Source: Anaerolineales bacterium
GTDB taxonomy: Bacteria; Chloroflexota; Anaerolineae; Anaerolineales; UBA6663
Direction: 5' to 3'
Length of the DNA stretch: 12,110 nt
NCBI GenBank assembly: GCA_017999235.1
Contig: JAGOBN010000046.1
Coordinates: forward strand, 1-12,110
Under the pieces are notes generated by a model. The model was not told where the DNA came from. It ran no database searches and was given only the letters and a program-made list of their open reading frames with translations. Made by a program: the position numbers and the translations under genes. Positions 1 to 7,955 of the stretch are shown here, piece after piece (the stretch's first letter is position 1; every line of letters starts with the position of its first letter).

Positions 1-749
<749 letters not shown>

Positions 750-750
750 G

Positions 751-2691
751 TCAGCGCGCCACCAAGAAATAGGCCAGCACCGCCACCACCCCCACGAACA
801 TGACCAGGGCATAGCGCCGGGCGTAACCTAATTGGAAACGAGAGAGCCCGCCGGCCACCGCGCGGGCCAGCTCCCCCAGGTTGTTGAAGGTCATGTCCAC
901 GCCGCCCAGATCAAAGGCGCGGGCGGTGACATAGGCCAGGGTAGTGAACGGCTTGACGATCAGGAAGCCGTAGAGTTCGTCCACATACCACTTATCCCGC
1001 AGCCAGCCAAAGAGCGGGCCTAGCCGGCTGTGCAGCGGGTCCGGCTCCTGGGCGGTGCGGTAAGCGCGGCCGTACAACGCGTAGGCCAGGCCCAGGGCCG
1101 CGAGCGCCAGGCCGGTGGAGACGCCGGCCACCAGCCAATTGAAGGGCAGGGCTTCGCCCTCATGCAGGGTGTGATCCAGCCAGCGGCCGAAGACGCCGGC
1201 CCCCGGCAGGTTGAGCGCCCCGCCGAAGATCGAGAGCGCCGCCAGGATCATCAGCGGCCCGGTGATGACGGCCGGGCTCTCGGTGGCCTGCGCGGCGCCG
1301 GCGGTGCGCGGCTTTCCGAAGAACACCATCAGCATCTGGCGGCCCATGTAAAAGGCGGTCAGGAAGGCGGCCGCGGTCAGCAACGCGTAAATCGCCGGGT
1401 TGTGCTCGAAAGCGTCCAGCAGGATCTCGTCTTTGGAGAAGAAGCCGGAGAGCGGCGGCAGGCCGGCCAGCGCCAGCGCCCCGATCAGATGCACCCATTG
1501 CGTGACGGGCAGCCGGCCCCATAAGCCGCCCATGTTCCGCATGTCCTGCGGGTCGCTGTGGTCATGAGCCTGGTGCGCGCCGCGCTCGACGGCCTGGATG
1601 ACGGAGCCGGCGCTCAGGAACAACAGCGCCTTGAAGAAGGCGTGGGTCACCAGGTGGAACATGCCGGCCACGTAGCCGCCCAGGCCCACCGCCGCGATCA
1701 TGAAGCCAAGCTGCGAGATGGTGGAGTAGGCCAGCACACGCTTGATGTCCATCTGCGCCACGGCGATGGTGGCCGCGAACAGGGCCGTGGCCGCGCCGAT
1801 CCAGGCCACGACCTCCATGGAGAACGGCGCCGCCGCAAAGAGCACGTGCGTGCGCGTGATCATATAAATGCCGGCCGTCACCATGGTGGCGGCGTGGATC
1901 AGGGCTGAGACCGGCGTCGGGCCGGCCATGGCGTCCGGCAGCCAGACGTAGAGCGGGAGCTGCGCGCTCTTGCCGGTGGCGCCCAGCAGGAGCAGGAGCG
2001 TGATGGCCGTCAGCGCGCCGGCGGCGGCCGGGCCGGCTTCCTCCACCGCCGCGAACACCTCGGCGAAGTTCAGCGAATGGAAGTTCCAGTAGATCAGGAA
2101 CATCGCCAGCAGCAGGCCAAAATCGCCCACCCGGTTGACCACAAACGCTTTCATGGCCGCGCGGGCGTTGCCCAGGTTGTCCGCGCCCTTCTCAAACCAG
2201 AAGCCGATCAGCAGATACGAGCACAGGCCCACGCCTTCCCAGCCCACGAACAGCATCAGGAAATTGTCGGCGCCCACCAGCACCAGCATGCTGGCCAGAA
2301 ACAGGTTCAGGTACACAAAGAAGCGCGGGTAGCGGGCCGGGTCGCCGTTGTGGTGCACGTCCTCGCGCATGTAGCCGAGGGCGTAGACGTGGATGAGCGA
2401 GCCGACGCCGGCCACCACCAGCATCATGGTGACCGAGAGCGTATCCACCTGGAACGCCCAGCGCACCTGGAAATCGCCGATGGACAGCCACTCGGCCACC
2501 ACCCCGGTCCAGGGCTCAAACCCGGCGCCGGCCAGGGCCGCCAGCTGGGTTAGGGCGATGCCAAAAGCGGCCACGGCCGCGGCCACGGCCAGCACGCCGC
2601 TGCGCTGCGGGCCGAGCCGCCGGCCAAACAGGGCATTGACGCCGAAACCGGCCAGCGGGAAAAGGACGACGAGAGGGACCAATGAGAACAT
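751..2691 (-). CDS. nuoL: NADH-quinone oxidoreductase subunit L (NuoL)
   Basis: Largest membrane subunit of complex I (646 aa), a polytopic antiporter-like protein at the tip of the membrane arm. It carries the long lateral helix in its C-terminal part. The N-terminal Nuo/Mrp domain is followed by the core antiporter domain. Glu152 in FVGWEGVGLCSYLLIGFW and Lys241 in GATGKSAQLPLYVWLPDAM are the conserved channel residues. His266 lies in the following PTPVSALIHAATMVTAGIY signature. The length fits the family (about 610-660 aa). A start at the ATG at 2691 gives a normal N-terminus (MFSLVPLVVLFPLAGFGVN), but no clear Shine-Dalgarno precedes it within the 52-nt spacer after nuoK. The stop is one base from the nuoM start. 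Codon use resembles the neighbouring genes, and I see no frameshift. Confidence 0.97.
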   Translation of the reverse strand: MFSLVPLVVLFPLAGFGVNALFGRRLGPQRSGVLAVAAAVAAFGIALTQLAALAGAGFEPWTGVVAEWLSIGDFQVRWAFQVDTLSVTMMLVVAGVGSLIHVYALGYMREDVHHNGDPARYPRFFVYLNLFLASMLVLVGADNFLMLFVGWEGVGLCSYLLIGFWFEKGADNLGNARAAMKAFVVNRVGDFGLLLAMFLIYWNFHSLNFAEVFAAVEEAGPAAAGALTAITLLLLLGATGKSAQLPLYVWLPDAMAGPTPVSALIHAATMVTAGIYMITRTHVLFAAAPFSMEVVAWIGAATALFAATIAVAQMDIKRVLAYSTISQLGFMIAAVGLGGYVAGMFHLVTHAFFKALLFLSAGSVIQAVERGAHQAHDHSDPQDMRNMGGLWGRLPVTQWVHLIGALALAGLPPLSGFFSKDEILLDAFEHNPAIYALLTAAAFLTAFYMGRQMLMVFFGKPRTAGAAQATESPAVITGPLMILAALSIFGGALNLPGAGVFGRWLDHTLHEGEALPFNWLVAGVSTGLALAALGLAYALYGRAYRTAQEPDPLHSRLGPLFGWLRDKWYVDELYGFLIVKPFTTLAYVTARAFDLGGVDMTFNNLGELARAVAGGLSRFQLGYARRYALVMFVGVVAVLAYFLVAR

Positions 2692-2743
2692 GATAAGCGC
2701 TCGTTTTCTAGCACGCCGGCCGGAGGCGCGGCGCGCGGCGACG

Positions 2744-3046
2744 TTATCCCTGGAGCTGGTTCAGCTCATCCACGCTGATGCTCTGCTTGGAGCGGAAGAT
2801 GGTGACAATCAGGGCCAGACCCACCGCCACCTCGGCCGCCGCCACCACCATGACAAAGAACACGAACACCTGGCCGGACAGGTCCATGAATTGGCGCGCG
2901 AACGCCACAAAGGCCAGGTTGGCCGAATTCAACATCAGCTCGACCGACATGAAAACAATAATGGCATTCCGGCGCGTCAACACCCCCACCACGCCCAGCG
3001 TGAAGAGCACGGCGGACAACGCCACGTAGAAATAAGTAGGGATCAT
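2744..3046 (-). CDS. nuoK: NADH-quinone oxidoreductase subunit K (NuoK)
   Basis: Small three-helix membrane subunit of complex I, homologous to MrpC/MnhC, which contributes to the half-channel next to NuoJ and NuoN. It is 100 aa long, the usual size. Glu36 in [16 protein letters not shown] and Glu72 in [13 protein letters not shown] are the two conserved membrane glutamates, and they fall at the same numbers as in the E. coli protein. That supports the ATG at 3046 as the start, as does GGAG six bases upstream. A TTG at 3058 in the same frame would add only four residues and would use the GGAG as coding sequence, so I reject it. The gene follows nuoJ after a 67-nt spacer that folds into a hairpin involving this ribosome binding site, and nuoL follows 52 nt later. 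Confidence 0.97.
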   Translation of the reverse strand: MIPTYFYVALSAVLFTLGVVGVLTRRNAIIVFMSVELMLNSANLAFVAFARQFMDLSGQVFVFFVMVVAAAEVAVGLALIVTIFRSKQSISVDELNQLQG

Positions 3047-3048
3047 AG

Positions 3049-3110
3049 TCAACTCCAAATCCCAGGCCCCCGGCCCCAGCCCCGTCGGGGATGGCGCGCG
3101 GGGGAGTTGA
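3049..3110 (-). repeat. Hairpin-forming inverted repeat filling the nuoJ-nuoK spacer
   Basis: On the transcript strand the spacer opens with TCAACTCC (3110-3103) and closes with GGAGTTGA (3056-3049), a perfect 8-bp inverted repeat. Inside are CCCCCG facing CGGGGG, and a central CCATCCCCGACGGGGCTGG that folds on itself with one mismatch. The 3' end (TGGGATTTGGAGTTG) closely matches the end of the nuoI-nuoJ spacer (TGGGATTTGGGAGTTG), so both may be copies of one element. No run of T follows, so it is not a canonical intrinsic terminator. Confidence 0.7.
3053..3056 (-). promoter_or_regulatory. Shine-Dalgarno site of nuoK, potentially sequestered
   Basis: GGAG on the minus strand, six bases before the ATG at 3046. 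It decides the nuoK start over the in-frame TTG at 3058. The GGAG is also part of the 3' arm (GGAGTTGA) of an 8-bp perfect inverted repeat. The partner arm TCAACTCC begins three bases after the nuoJ stop codon. Confidence 0.75.
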
Positions 3111-3113
3111 GAT

Positions 3114-3647
3114 TTATTTCTGCTTCTCGTCCCGCGTCAGCACCACGGCCCCGATCATGCCCACCAGCAGCAAGAACGACGTCACCTCAAAGGGCAGGAC
3201 GTAATCCTGGAACAGCGTCAGGCCGATCGCTTCGGGTGAGCCAAAGGCGCGCTCGGCGGCGGCGTCGGCAAACGTCGGCGGCAGCCCCAGCGATCCGGCG
3301 TTCACAAAATACAGCGCCACGATCCCCAGAAAGATCACCGCCAGAAAGAGCGTCAACGGCGGCTGCCAGGTCAGGGTGGTGCGCGGCTGGCGCAGCAATT
3401 CGGCCCCTAGCAGCATGATTACAAACAAGAACAGCACCATGATGGCACCGGCGTACACGGTCACCTGCACCATGGCGATGAACGGCGCGCCCAGGAACAG
3501 GAAGAAGAACGCCACCGTGGCGAAGTTCAGCACCAGAAACAGCGCCGAGTGGACGGCGTTGCGGCTGAACAACATCCCCACGGCCGAGCCGATGGCCACC
3601 ACGGCCAGCAAGCCAAACAGAGTGTAGTTGACGAACACAGGCGTCAT
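3114..3647 (-). CDS. nuoJ: NADH-quinone oxidoreductase subunit J (NuoJ)
   Basis: Five-helix membrane subunit of complex I next to NuoK and NuoA. Its third transmembrane helix changes shape during the coupling cycle. The family signature of that helix is present at residues 62-82, with [21 protein letters not shown] chose the ATG at 3647 ([16 protein letters not shown]), which gives 177 aa, in the normal size range. An in-frame TTG at 3674 would add nine residues (MGFGSWDCA) that are read entirely from a repeat-like spacer and are not typical of the family. A Shine-Dalgarno is uncertain: GGGA lies 7 nt from the ATG and a better GGGAG lies about 12 nt away. The gene sits between the two longest spacers of the cluster (84 and 67 nt), both of which can fold. 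Confidence 0.94.
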   Translation of the reverse strand: MTPVFVNYTLFGLLAVVAIGSAVGMLFSRNAVHSALFLVLNFATVAFFFLFLGAPFIAMVQVTVYAGAIMVLFLFVIMLLGAELLRQPRTTLTWQPPLTLFLAVIFLGIVALYFVNAGSLGLPPTFADAAAERAFGSPEAIGLTLFQDYVLPFEVTSFLLLVGMIGAVVLTRDEKQK

Positions 3648-3668
3648 CGCGCAATCCCAACTCCCAAA

Positions 3669-3720
3669 TCCCAAGCGCCCAACCCGCCGCGGCCCGGCCG
3701 CCGGGGATTGGGCATTGGAA
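3669..3720 (-). repeat. Long GC-rich hairpin in the nuoI-nuoJ spacer
   Basis: A 37-nt core (3677-3713) folds into two 17-base arms with only two mismatches (G-G and C-C), one wobble pair and a CGG loop. The outermost pairs are GCCCAA with TTGGGC. Outside a small internal loop, TTCCAA (3720-3715) can pair with TTGGGA (3674-3669) by six more pairs including one wobble. The transcript then continues with G-rich sequence, not a T run, so termination is unlikely. It may be an mRNA processing or stability element, or one copy of a dispersed palindromic repeat. Confidence 0.75.
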
Positions 3721-3731
3721 TGTGAGCTGTC

Positions 3732-4232
3732 CTAATCCGGATTCTTCATCTCCGGCACGGCCCGCGTAAACTGGCCTGGGGCCACCTGCTGCGGCGTGGC
3801 CGGCCGGCCCTCCGCGGGCAGGACCAGAAGCTTGTCCTTGGTGATGATGGACGAGCGCCGGTCGGTGTAGGCCAGTTCGTAAGTGCTCTCCAAGACAATG
3901 GCCTCGGTCGGGCAGGCGTCCTCGCAGAAGCCGCAGTAGATGCAGCGCAGCAGGTTGATCTCGTAGGTGCTGGCGTAGCGCTCGCCGGGGGAGAAGCGCT
4001 GCGCATCCGTGTTCTCGGACGCTTCCACGAAAATCGCGTCCGCCGGGCAGGCCGCCGCGCACAGCGCGCAGCCGATGCACTTCTCCAGCCCGTTGTCGTA
4101 GCGTTTCAGTTCATGCCGGCCCTTGAAGCGCGGCGCCACCGGCCGCCGCTCTTCCGGGTATTGGGTGGTGACCCGCGGCCGAAAGGCGTACTTCCCGGTT
4201 GTCGCAAAACCTTTGATGATCTCAGAAAACAT
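3732..4232 (-). CDS. nuoI: NADH-quinone oxidoreductase subunit I (NuoI)
   Basis: 8Fe ferredoxin-like subunit that carries clusters N6a and N6b and passes electrons from NuoG towards NuoB. It is 166 aa long. Two classical 4Fe-4S motifs are complete: [12 protein letters not shown] (Cys52, 55, 58, 62) and [12 protein letters not shown] (Cys97, 100, 103, 107). The N-terminal membrane-associated stretch and the family segment [15 protein letters not shown] (residues 17-31) precede them. The start ATG at 4232 has GAGG nine bases upstream (4245-4242). The gene follows nuoH after 26 nt. The C-terminal tail from about residue 130 is less conserved and rich in Pro and Ala, as is common in the family. 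Confidence 0.97.
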   Translation of the reverse strand: MFSEIIKGFATTGKYAFRPRVTTQYPEERRPVAPRFKGRHELKRYDNGLEKCIGCALCAAACPADAIFVEASENTDAQRFSPGERYASTYEINLLRCIYCGFCEDACPTEAIVLESTYELAYTDRRSSIITKDKLLVLPAEGRPATPQQVAPGQFTRAVPEMKNPD

Positions 4233-4258
4233 GGCTTAGTTCCTCACCGGCTACCGTT

Positions 4259-5407
4259 TTAGGCGGACGTTTCCGGGGTGGCGGCGCGCGCCCGGCGCAC
4301 CGCCGGCGAACCGCGGCGGGACCGCACAAACCCGGCGAAGATGGCGATCAGCACCCCCACCCCCAGCCCTCCCAGCACCGCGCCCAGGATCACCTGGTTG
4401 CCCAGAATGGCAGCCGCGGTCACCAGCACGTTGACCAGCGCCGCCGGCAGCAGGACTTTCCAGCCAAACGCCATCAGGCGGTCATAGCGCAGGCGCGGCA
4501 AGGTGGAGCGCGTCCAGATCATAAACACCAGCGAGGCGATGATCTTGCCCCAGAAGTAGACAATGCCCAGCCACGGGACCTGATACACAAACGGCCCCTG
4601 CCACCCGCCCAGAAAGAGCGTGGCGAAGATGGCGCTGACGCCGATCATCTTGATGTATTCGGCCATAAAGAACAGCGCGAACTTCATGCCGGAGTACTCG
4701 GTGTGGTAGCCGGCCGTCAACTCCTGCTCGGCCTCCGGCATGTCGAACGGCGCGCGGTTGACCTCGGCCAGCGCCGCGATGTAGAAGATCAGGGCCGCCA
4801 ACGGCTGGAGGATCACGTACCACAGGGCGGCCTGGGCGTTGGCGATATCCAGCATGCTCATCGAGCCGGCCAGCAGCAGCGGGCCGACCACCGCCAGCCC
4901 GAGGGCCAGCTCATAGCTGATCATTTGCGCCGAGGAGCGCAGGCCGCCCAGCATGGCGTATTTGTTGCTGGACGCCCAGCCGCCCAGCGTGATGCCGTAG
5001 ATGGCGATGGACGTGACCGAGAGAATGTACATCATGCCGACGTTCAGATCGGCGATCCCCAGCGGCAGATCCAGCCCCGGCCCATAGAAATCCTTCACCG
5101 GCGGCCCCCACGGCACCACCGCCAGGACGATGAAGGCCGGCACCACGGTGATGACGGGCGCCAGCAGGAAGACGGCCTTATCGGCCGCGGCCGGGATGAG
5201 CTCTTCCTTGAAGATCAGTTTGATGCCGTCGGCCACCGGCTGGAACAAGCCCAGCGGGCCGACGCGGTTCGGGCCGATGCGCTGCTGCAATAAAGCCGAA
5301 AACTTGCGCTCGGCCCAGGTCATATACGCAAAACCAGCCAGCAGCACCACGGTGCTGATGACGGCCTTGATGATCCATTCAATGAGGCGGACCCATTCCA
5401 TCGTCAT
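4259..5407 (-). CDS. nuoH: NADH-quinone oxidoreductase subunit H (NuoH)
   Basis: Membrane subunit that forms the entrance of the quinone chamber and links the peripheral arm to the pumping arm. It is 382 aa long. Both family signatures are clear: WAERKFSALLQQRIGPNRVG beginning at residue 31, and NRAPFDMPEAEQELTAGYHT from residue 217. The acidic loop PFDMPEAEQEL lies in the second signature. It is longer than E. coli NuoH (about 325 aa). After the usual last helix (around residues 318-336) there is another hydrophobic stretch at about 338-362, followed by a basic tail (RSRRGSPAVRRARAA). The start at 5407 follows GGGA by seven bases, and a second ATG at 5401 would remove only two residues. The spacer from nuoG is 22 nt. 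Confidence 0.97.
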   Translation of the reverse strand: MTMEWVRLIEWIIKAVISTVVLLAGFAYMTWAERKFSALLQQRIGPNRVGPLGLFQPVADGIKLIFKEELIPAAADKAVFLLAPVITVVPAFIVLAVVPWGPPVKDFYGPGLDLPLGIADLNVGMMYILSVTSIAIYGITLGGWASSNKYAMLGGLRSSAQMISYELALGLAVVGPLLLAGSMSMLDIANAQAALWYVILQPLAALIFYIAALAEVNRAPFDMPEAEQELTAGYHTEYSGMKFALFFMAEYIKMIGVSAIFATLFLGGWQGPFVYQVPWLGIVYFWGKIIASLVFMIWTRSTLPRLRYDRLMAFGWKVLLPAALVNVLVTAAAILGNQVILGAVLGGLGVGVLIAIFAGFVRSRRGSPAVRRARAATPETSA

Positions 5408-5429
5408 AGCGTCATCCCATCGTCCCGCG

Positions 5430-7910
5430 TTAGCGCCCGCCGGCCGCGACCAGCGTCGGGCTGAACGTCACCGGCGCGGAGCCCGCCGGCGCCGCCACCC
5501 CCAGGCTGATCGGCAGGAGCGCCGCACCCTCCGGCGCCCGGCCATCGACCCGCACGGTCACGCGCACGGTGCGCGCGCCGGTGGTCATTTCAACTTCCGC
5601 CCCGGCCGGCACGCCCAAGCGGCTGGCGTCGGCGGGGTTGAGCACCACGTGCGGCTCGGCCACGCGCGGATGCAGCAACAGCGTGCGCGAAAAGGTCGTG
5701 CCGCGGTCGTACAGCACCGTGATCGGCACCAGCTGCAGGCCATTGGGAGCGGCATGCGGCACGTCCACCGCCTCTCCGCCCACCGCCTGCCCGCGCTCCG
5801 CGCCCGAGGGCACTTGCACCCCCAGCCCCTGCTCGTTCGTGTACGCCGTGCCGCCGTAATACGGGTCGTGGCCGCTCACATCCGGCACCTGCGGCTCGAC
5901 GTGCGCCAGCGCGTCATAGGTCAGGCCGGCGTAAGCCGGCACAGCCTGGGCGATTTCCGCGAAGACTTGCGACGCGAACTTCGGCAGCGCCACCCCCAGC
6001 CGTCCGCCCAGCTCGGCCGCGATCTGATGATCCGGCCGGCCGCGCGCCGGCACCGCCGGATAGAAGCGCTGGACGCGCCGCTCGCCATTGGTATACGTGC
6101 CCTCGCGCTCGGCCCAGGCGGCGGCTGGCAGAACCACATCCGCGGCTTTAGCCGTCTCGGTCAAGAACAATTCCTGCACCACCACACTGCCGGCCGCGCG
6201 CAGATCGGCGGCGCTGATGACGCCGTCGCCCACCGGGTCGGCGGCCACAATCCAGGCCGCCGTCACGCCCGGCCCGGGCTGCGCCAGGTCGCGGGCCGGG
6301 AGGCCCAGGTCCCAGGCGCCCTGCGTGTTGGCACCCGGCCAGACCCCGATCAGGCCGTTGTTGGGCCGGCCGTAATGGCCGGTGGCGATGACCAGATTGG
6401 CGCAGGCCTGGGCCAGCGCCGTCGAGCCGGCGAAATCCAGGCCCTCGCGCCCAAACAGGATCAGGGCGTTCTCGGCCTTGGCAAAGGCCTCGGCGTAGTC
6501 GGTGGAGCCCGCCACCAGCATGCCCAGCACCGTGGCCGCTTCGTGGCCGTAGGTGTAGCGCACCTTGAATTTAGCGGACAGATCCAGCTTGGTGGGCCGG
6601 GCGTTGGCCACGATCAGCGTGGCGCCGCGTTCGGCCGCCTGCTTGACGCGCAGCCACCACAGCGGCGCCTCTTCTTCCAGGTCGGAAGCCACCACCAGGA
6701 TGGCCGTCCCCCGGCCCAGCGCCGCGAAGTTGGTGCCGGCGCCGGCGCCGACCGCCTGCACCTGCGCGCCGCCGCCCATGCGGGTGTTCAGGCCGGCGCG
6801 GCCGCCCAGGCCCTCCGCCACGCGTTTGACCGCGAACAGGTCCTCGTTGCTCAGCCGGTCGCCCAGCAGCGCGGCCACGCCTTGGCCGGCCGCCTTCAGC
6901 TTCTCGGCCGCCAGCCCGAGCGCCTCCTCCCAGCCGGCCGCCACCAGCTCCCCGCCCTTCCGCACCAGCGGCGTGGTGAGCCGGTCCGGGGCCTCCACAA
7001 AATGATGCCCAAAGCGGCCCTTATCGCACAGCCACAGCTCGTTGACCTGCTCGTTCTGGCGCGGCATGACGCGCTTGATCACCGGCTGGCCGCCGGACTT
7101 GGCCTCGCGCCGGGTGCTGAAGGTGAGGTTGCAGCCGACCGGGCAGTGGTTGCAGAGCGAGGCGGCCGGCGTCAGCTCCCAGGGCCGCGCGCCAAAGCGG
7201 AAATCAGCCGTGGTCAGCGCGCCCACCGGGCAAATATCGGTGGTGTTGCCCGAGAATTTCGAGTCGAAGCCGGGGTCGGAGAAGGTGACGATCTCCAGCC
7301 GCCGGCCGCGCTCATAAAAGCCCAGCACGTTATCGCCGGCCACGTCGCTGGTAAAGCGCGTGCAGCGCGCGCACTGGATGCAGCGCTCGCGGTCGAGATA
7401 GATCAGGGCCTCCTCCGGCCGGCCGAGCGGCACGTGCTTCTCAAAGTGCATCTTCTCGCCGAACAAGAAGCGGCTCTGGCCCGGGCCGTGGCGCAGGGTC
7501 AGATTCTGGAGCGGACACTCGCCGCCCTTGTCGCAGACCGGGCAATCCAGCGGATGCGAGGTCAGGATGAACTCGACCACATCGTCGCGCGCGTCGGTGA
7601 CCTTGGCGCTCGTGCCGATCACCACCATGCCGTCTTCCACCGGCGTGGTGCAGGCGGTCTCCAGCTTGGGGCCGTAGCCGATCTTCGGCTGGCCGGCCTC
7701 ATCCACCACCACCTGGCCCGTGGCGCGGTCGCGCTGGAGGCGGCCCACTTCCACCAGGCACATCCGGCACATGCCCACCGGCTTGAGCTTGGGGTGATAG
7801 CAGAAGACCGGGATATCGTTGTCGATGCGCTTGGCGGCGTCAACGATCAGCGTCCCCTTGGGCACCGAGACTTTCACGCCGTCAATCGTTAGAGTGACCA
7901 GGTCAGCCAT
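5430..7910 (-). CDS. nuoG: NADH-quinone oxidoreductase subunit G (NuoG)
   Basis: Large iron-sulfur subunit of the NADH module (826 aa), with an N-terminal electron-wiring part and a C-terminal domain of the molybdopterin oxidoreductase fold. Ligand sets seen in order: 2Fe-2S N1b at Cys37, 48, 51 and 87; N5 at His119, Cys123, 126 and 132; N4 at Cys177, 180, 183 and 227; and a further set at Cys253, 256, 260 and 295 (CNHCPVGC and WLCDKGRFG) that matches the N7 site found in some bacteria. The C-terminal part (about 310-826) keeps the fold but is expected to have no molybdenum cofactor in complex I. The ATG at 7910 lies 45 nt after nuoF, with AGG-like bases upstream. The length falls between Thermus Nqo3 and E. 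coli NuoG. Confidence 0.96.
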   Translation of the reverse strand: MADLVTLTIDGVKVSVPKGTLIVDAAKRIDNDIPVFCYHPKLKPVGMCRMCLVEVGRLQRDRATGQVVVDEAGQPKIGYGPKLETACTTPVEDGMVVIGTSAKVTDARDDVVEFILTSHPLDCPVCDKGGECPLQNLTLRHGPGQSRFLFGEKMHFEKHVPLGRPEEALIYLDRERCIQCARCTRFTSDVAGDNVLGFYERGRRLEIVTFSDPGFDSKFSGNTTDICPVGALTTADFRFGARPWELTPAASLCNHCPVGCNLTFSTRREAKSGGQPVIKRVMPRQNEQVNELWLCDKGRFGHHFVEAPDRLTTPLVRKGGELVAAGWEEALGLAAEKLKAAGQGVAALLGDRLSNEDLFAVKRVAEGLGGRAGLNTRMGGGAQVQAVGAGAGTNFAALGRGTAILVVASDLEEEAPLWWLRVKQAAERGATLIVANARPTKLDLSAKFKVRYTYGHEAATVLGMLVAGSTDYAEAFAKAENALILFGREGLDFAGSTALAQACANLVIATGHYGRPNNGLIGVWPGANTQGAWDLGLPARDLAQPGPGVTAAWIVAADPVGDGVISAADLRAAGSVVVQELFLTETAKAADVVLPAAAWAEREGTYTNGERRVQRFYPAVPARGRPDHQIAAELGGRLGVALPKFASQVFAEIAQAVPAYAGLTYDALAHVEPQVPDVSGHDPYYGGTAYTNEQGLGVQVPSGAERGQAVGGEAVDVPHAAPNGLQLVPITVLYDRGTTFSRTLLLHPRVAEPHVVLNPADASRLGVPAGAEVEMTTGARTVRVTVRVDGRAPEGAALLPISLGVAAPAGSAPVTFSPTLVAAGGR

Positions 7911-7955
7911 ACACCTATCTCTTGGTTAGGGTCTGCGCGCCACGCGGGGCCGGGT

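Noticed and set aside
2692..2743. Possible promoter or regulatory element in the nuoK-nuoL spacer
   Set aside because: GC-rich with small palindromes (CCGGCCGG, AGCGCT), but no -10 or -35 pattern or convincing hairpin near the start was seen.
3677..3713. Intrinsic terminator between nuoI and nuoJ
   Set aside because: The stem is strong, but the transcript continues with a G-rich segment and no T run, and it would cut off nuoJ to nuoM, which are needed for the same complex. Partial attenuation cannot be excluded.
5130..7892. A 920-codon open frame on the plus strand, longer than nuoG beneath it
   Set aside because: Over nuoG it lies in exact codon register with that gene on the other strand, so its stops correspond to TTA, CTA and TCA codons, which nuoG does not use after codon 7. 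The predicted protein is rich in Arg, Gln, His and Ala with no domain, while nuoG has all its cluster motifs.
7911..7955. Possible internal promoter before nuoG
   Set aside because: The 45-nt spacer has no recognisable promoter boxes and only a weak CCTA/TAGG pairing. It is treated as an ordinary operon spacer.
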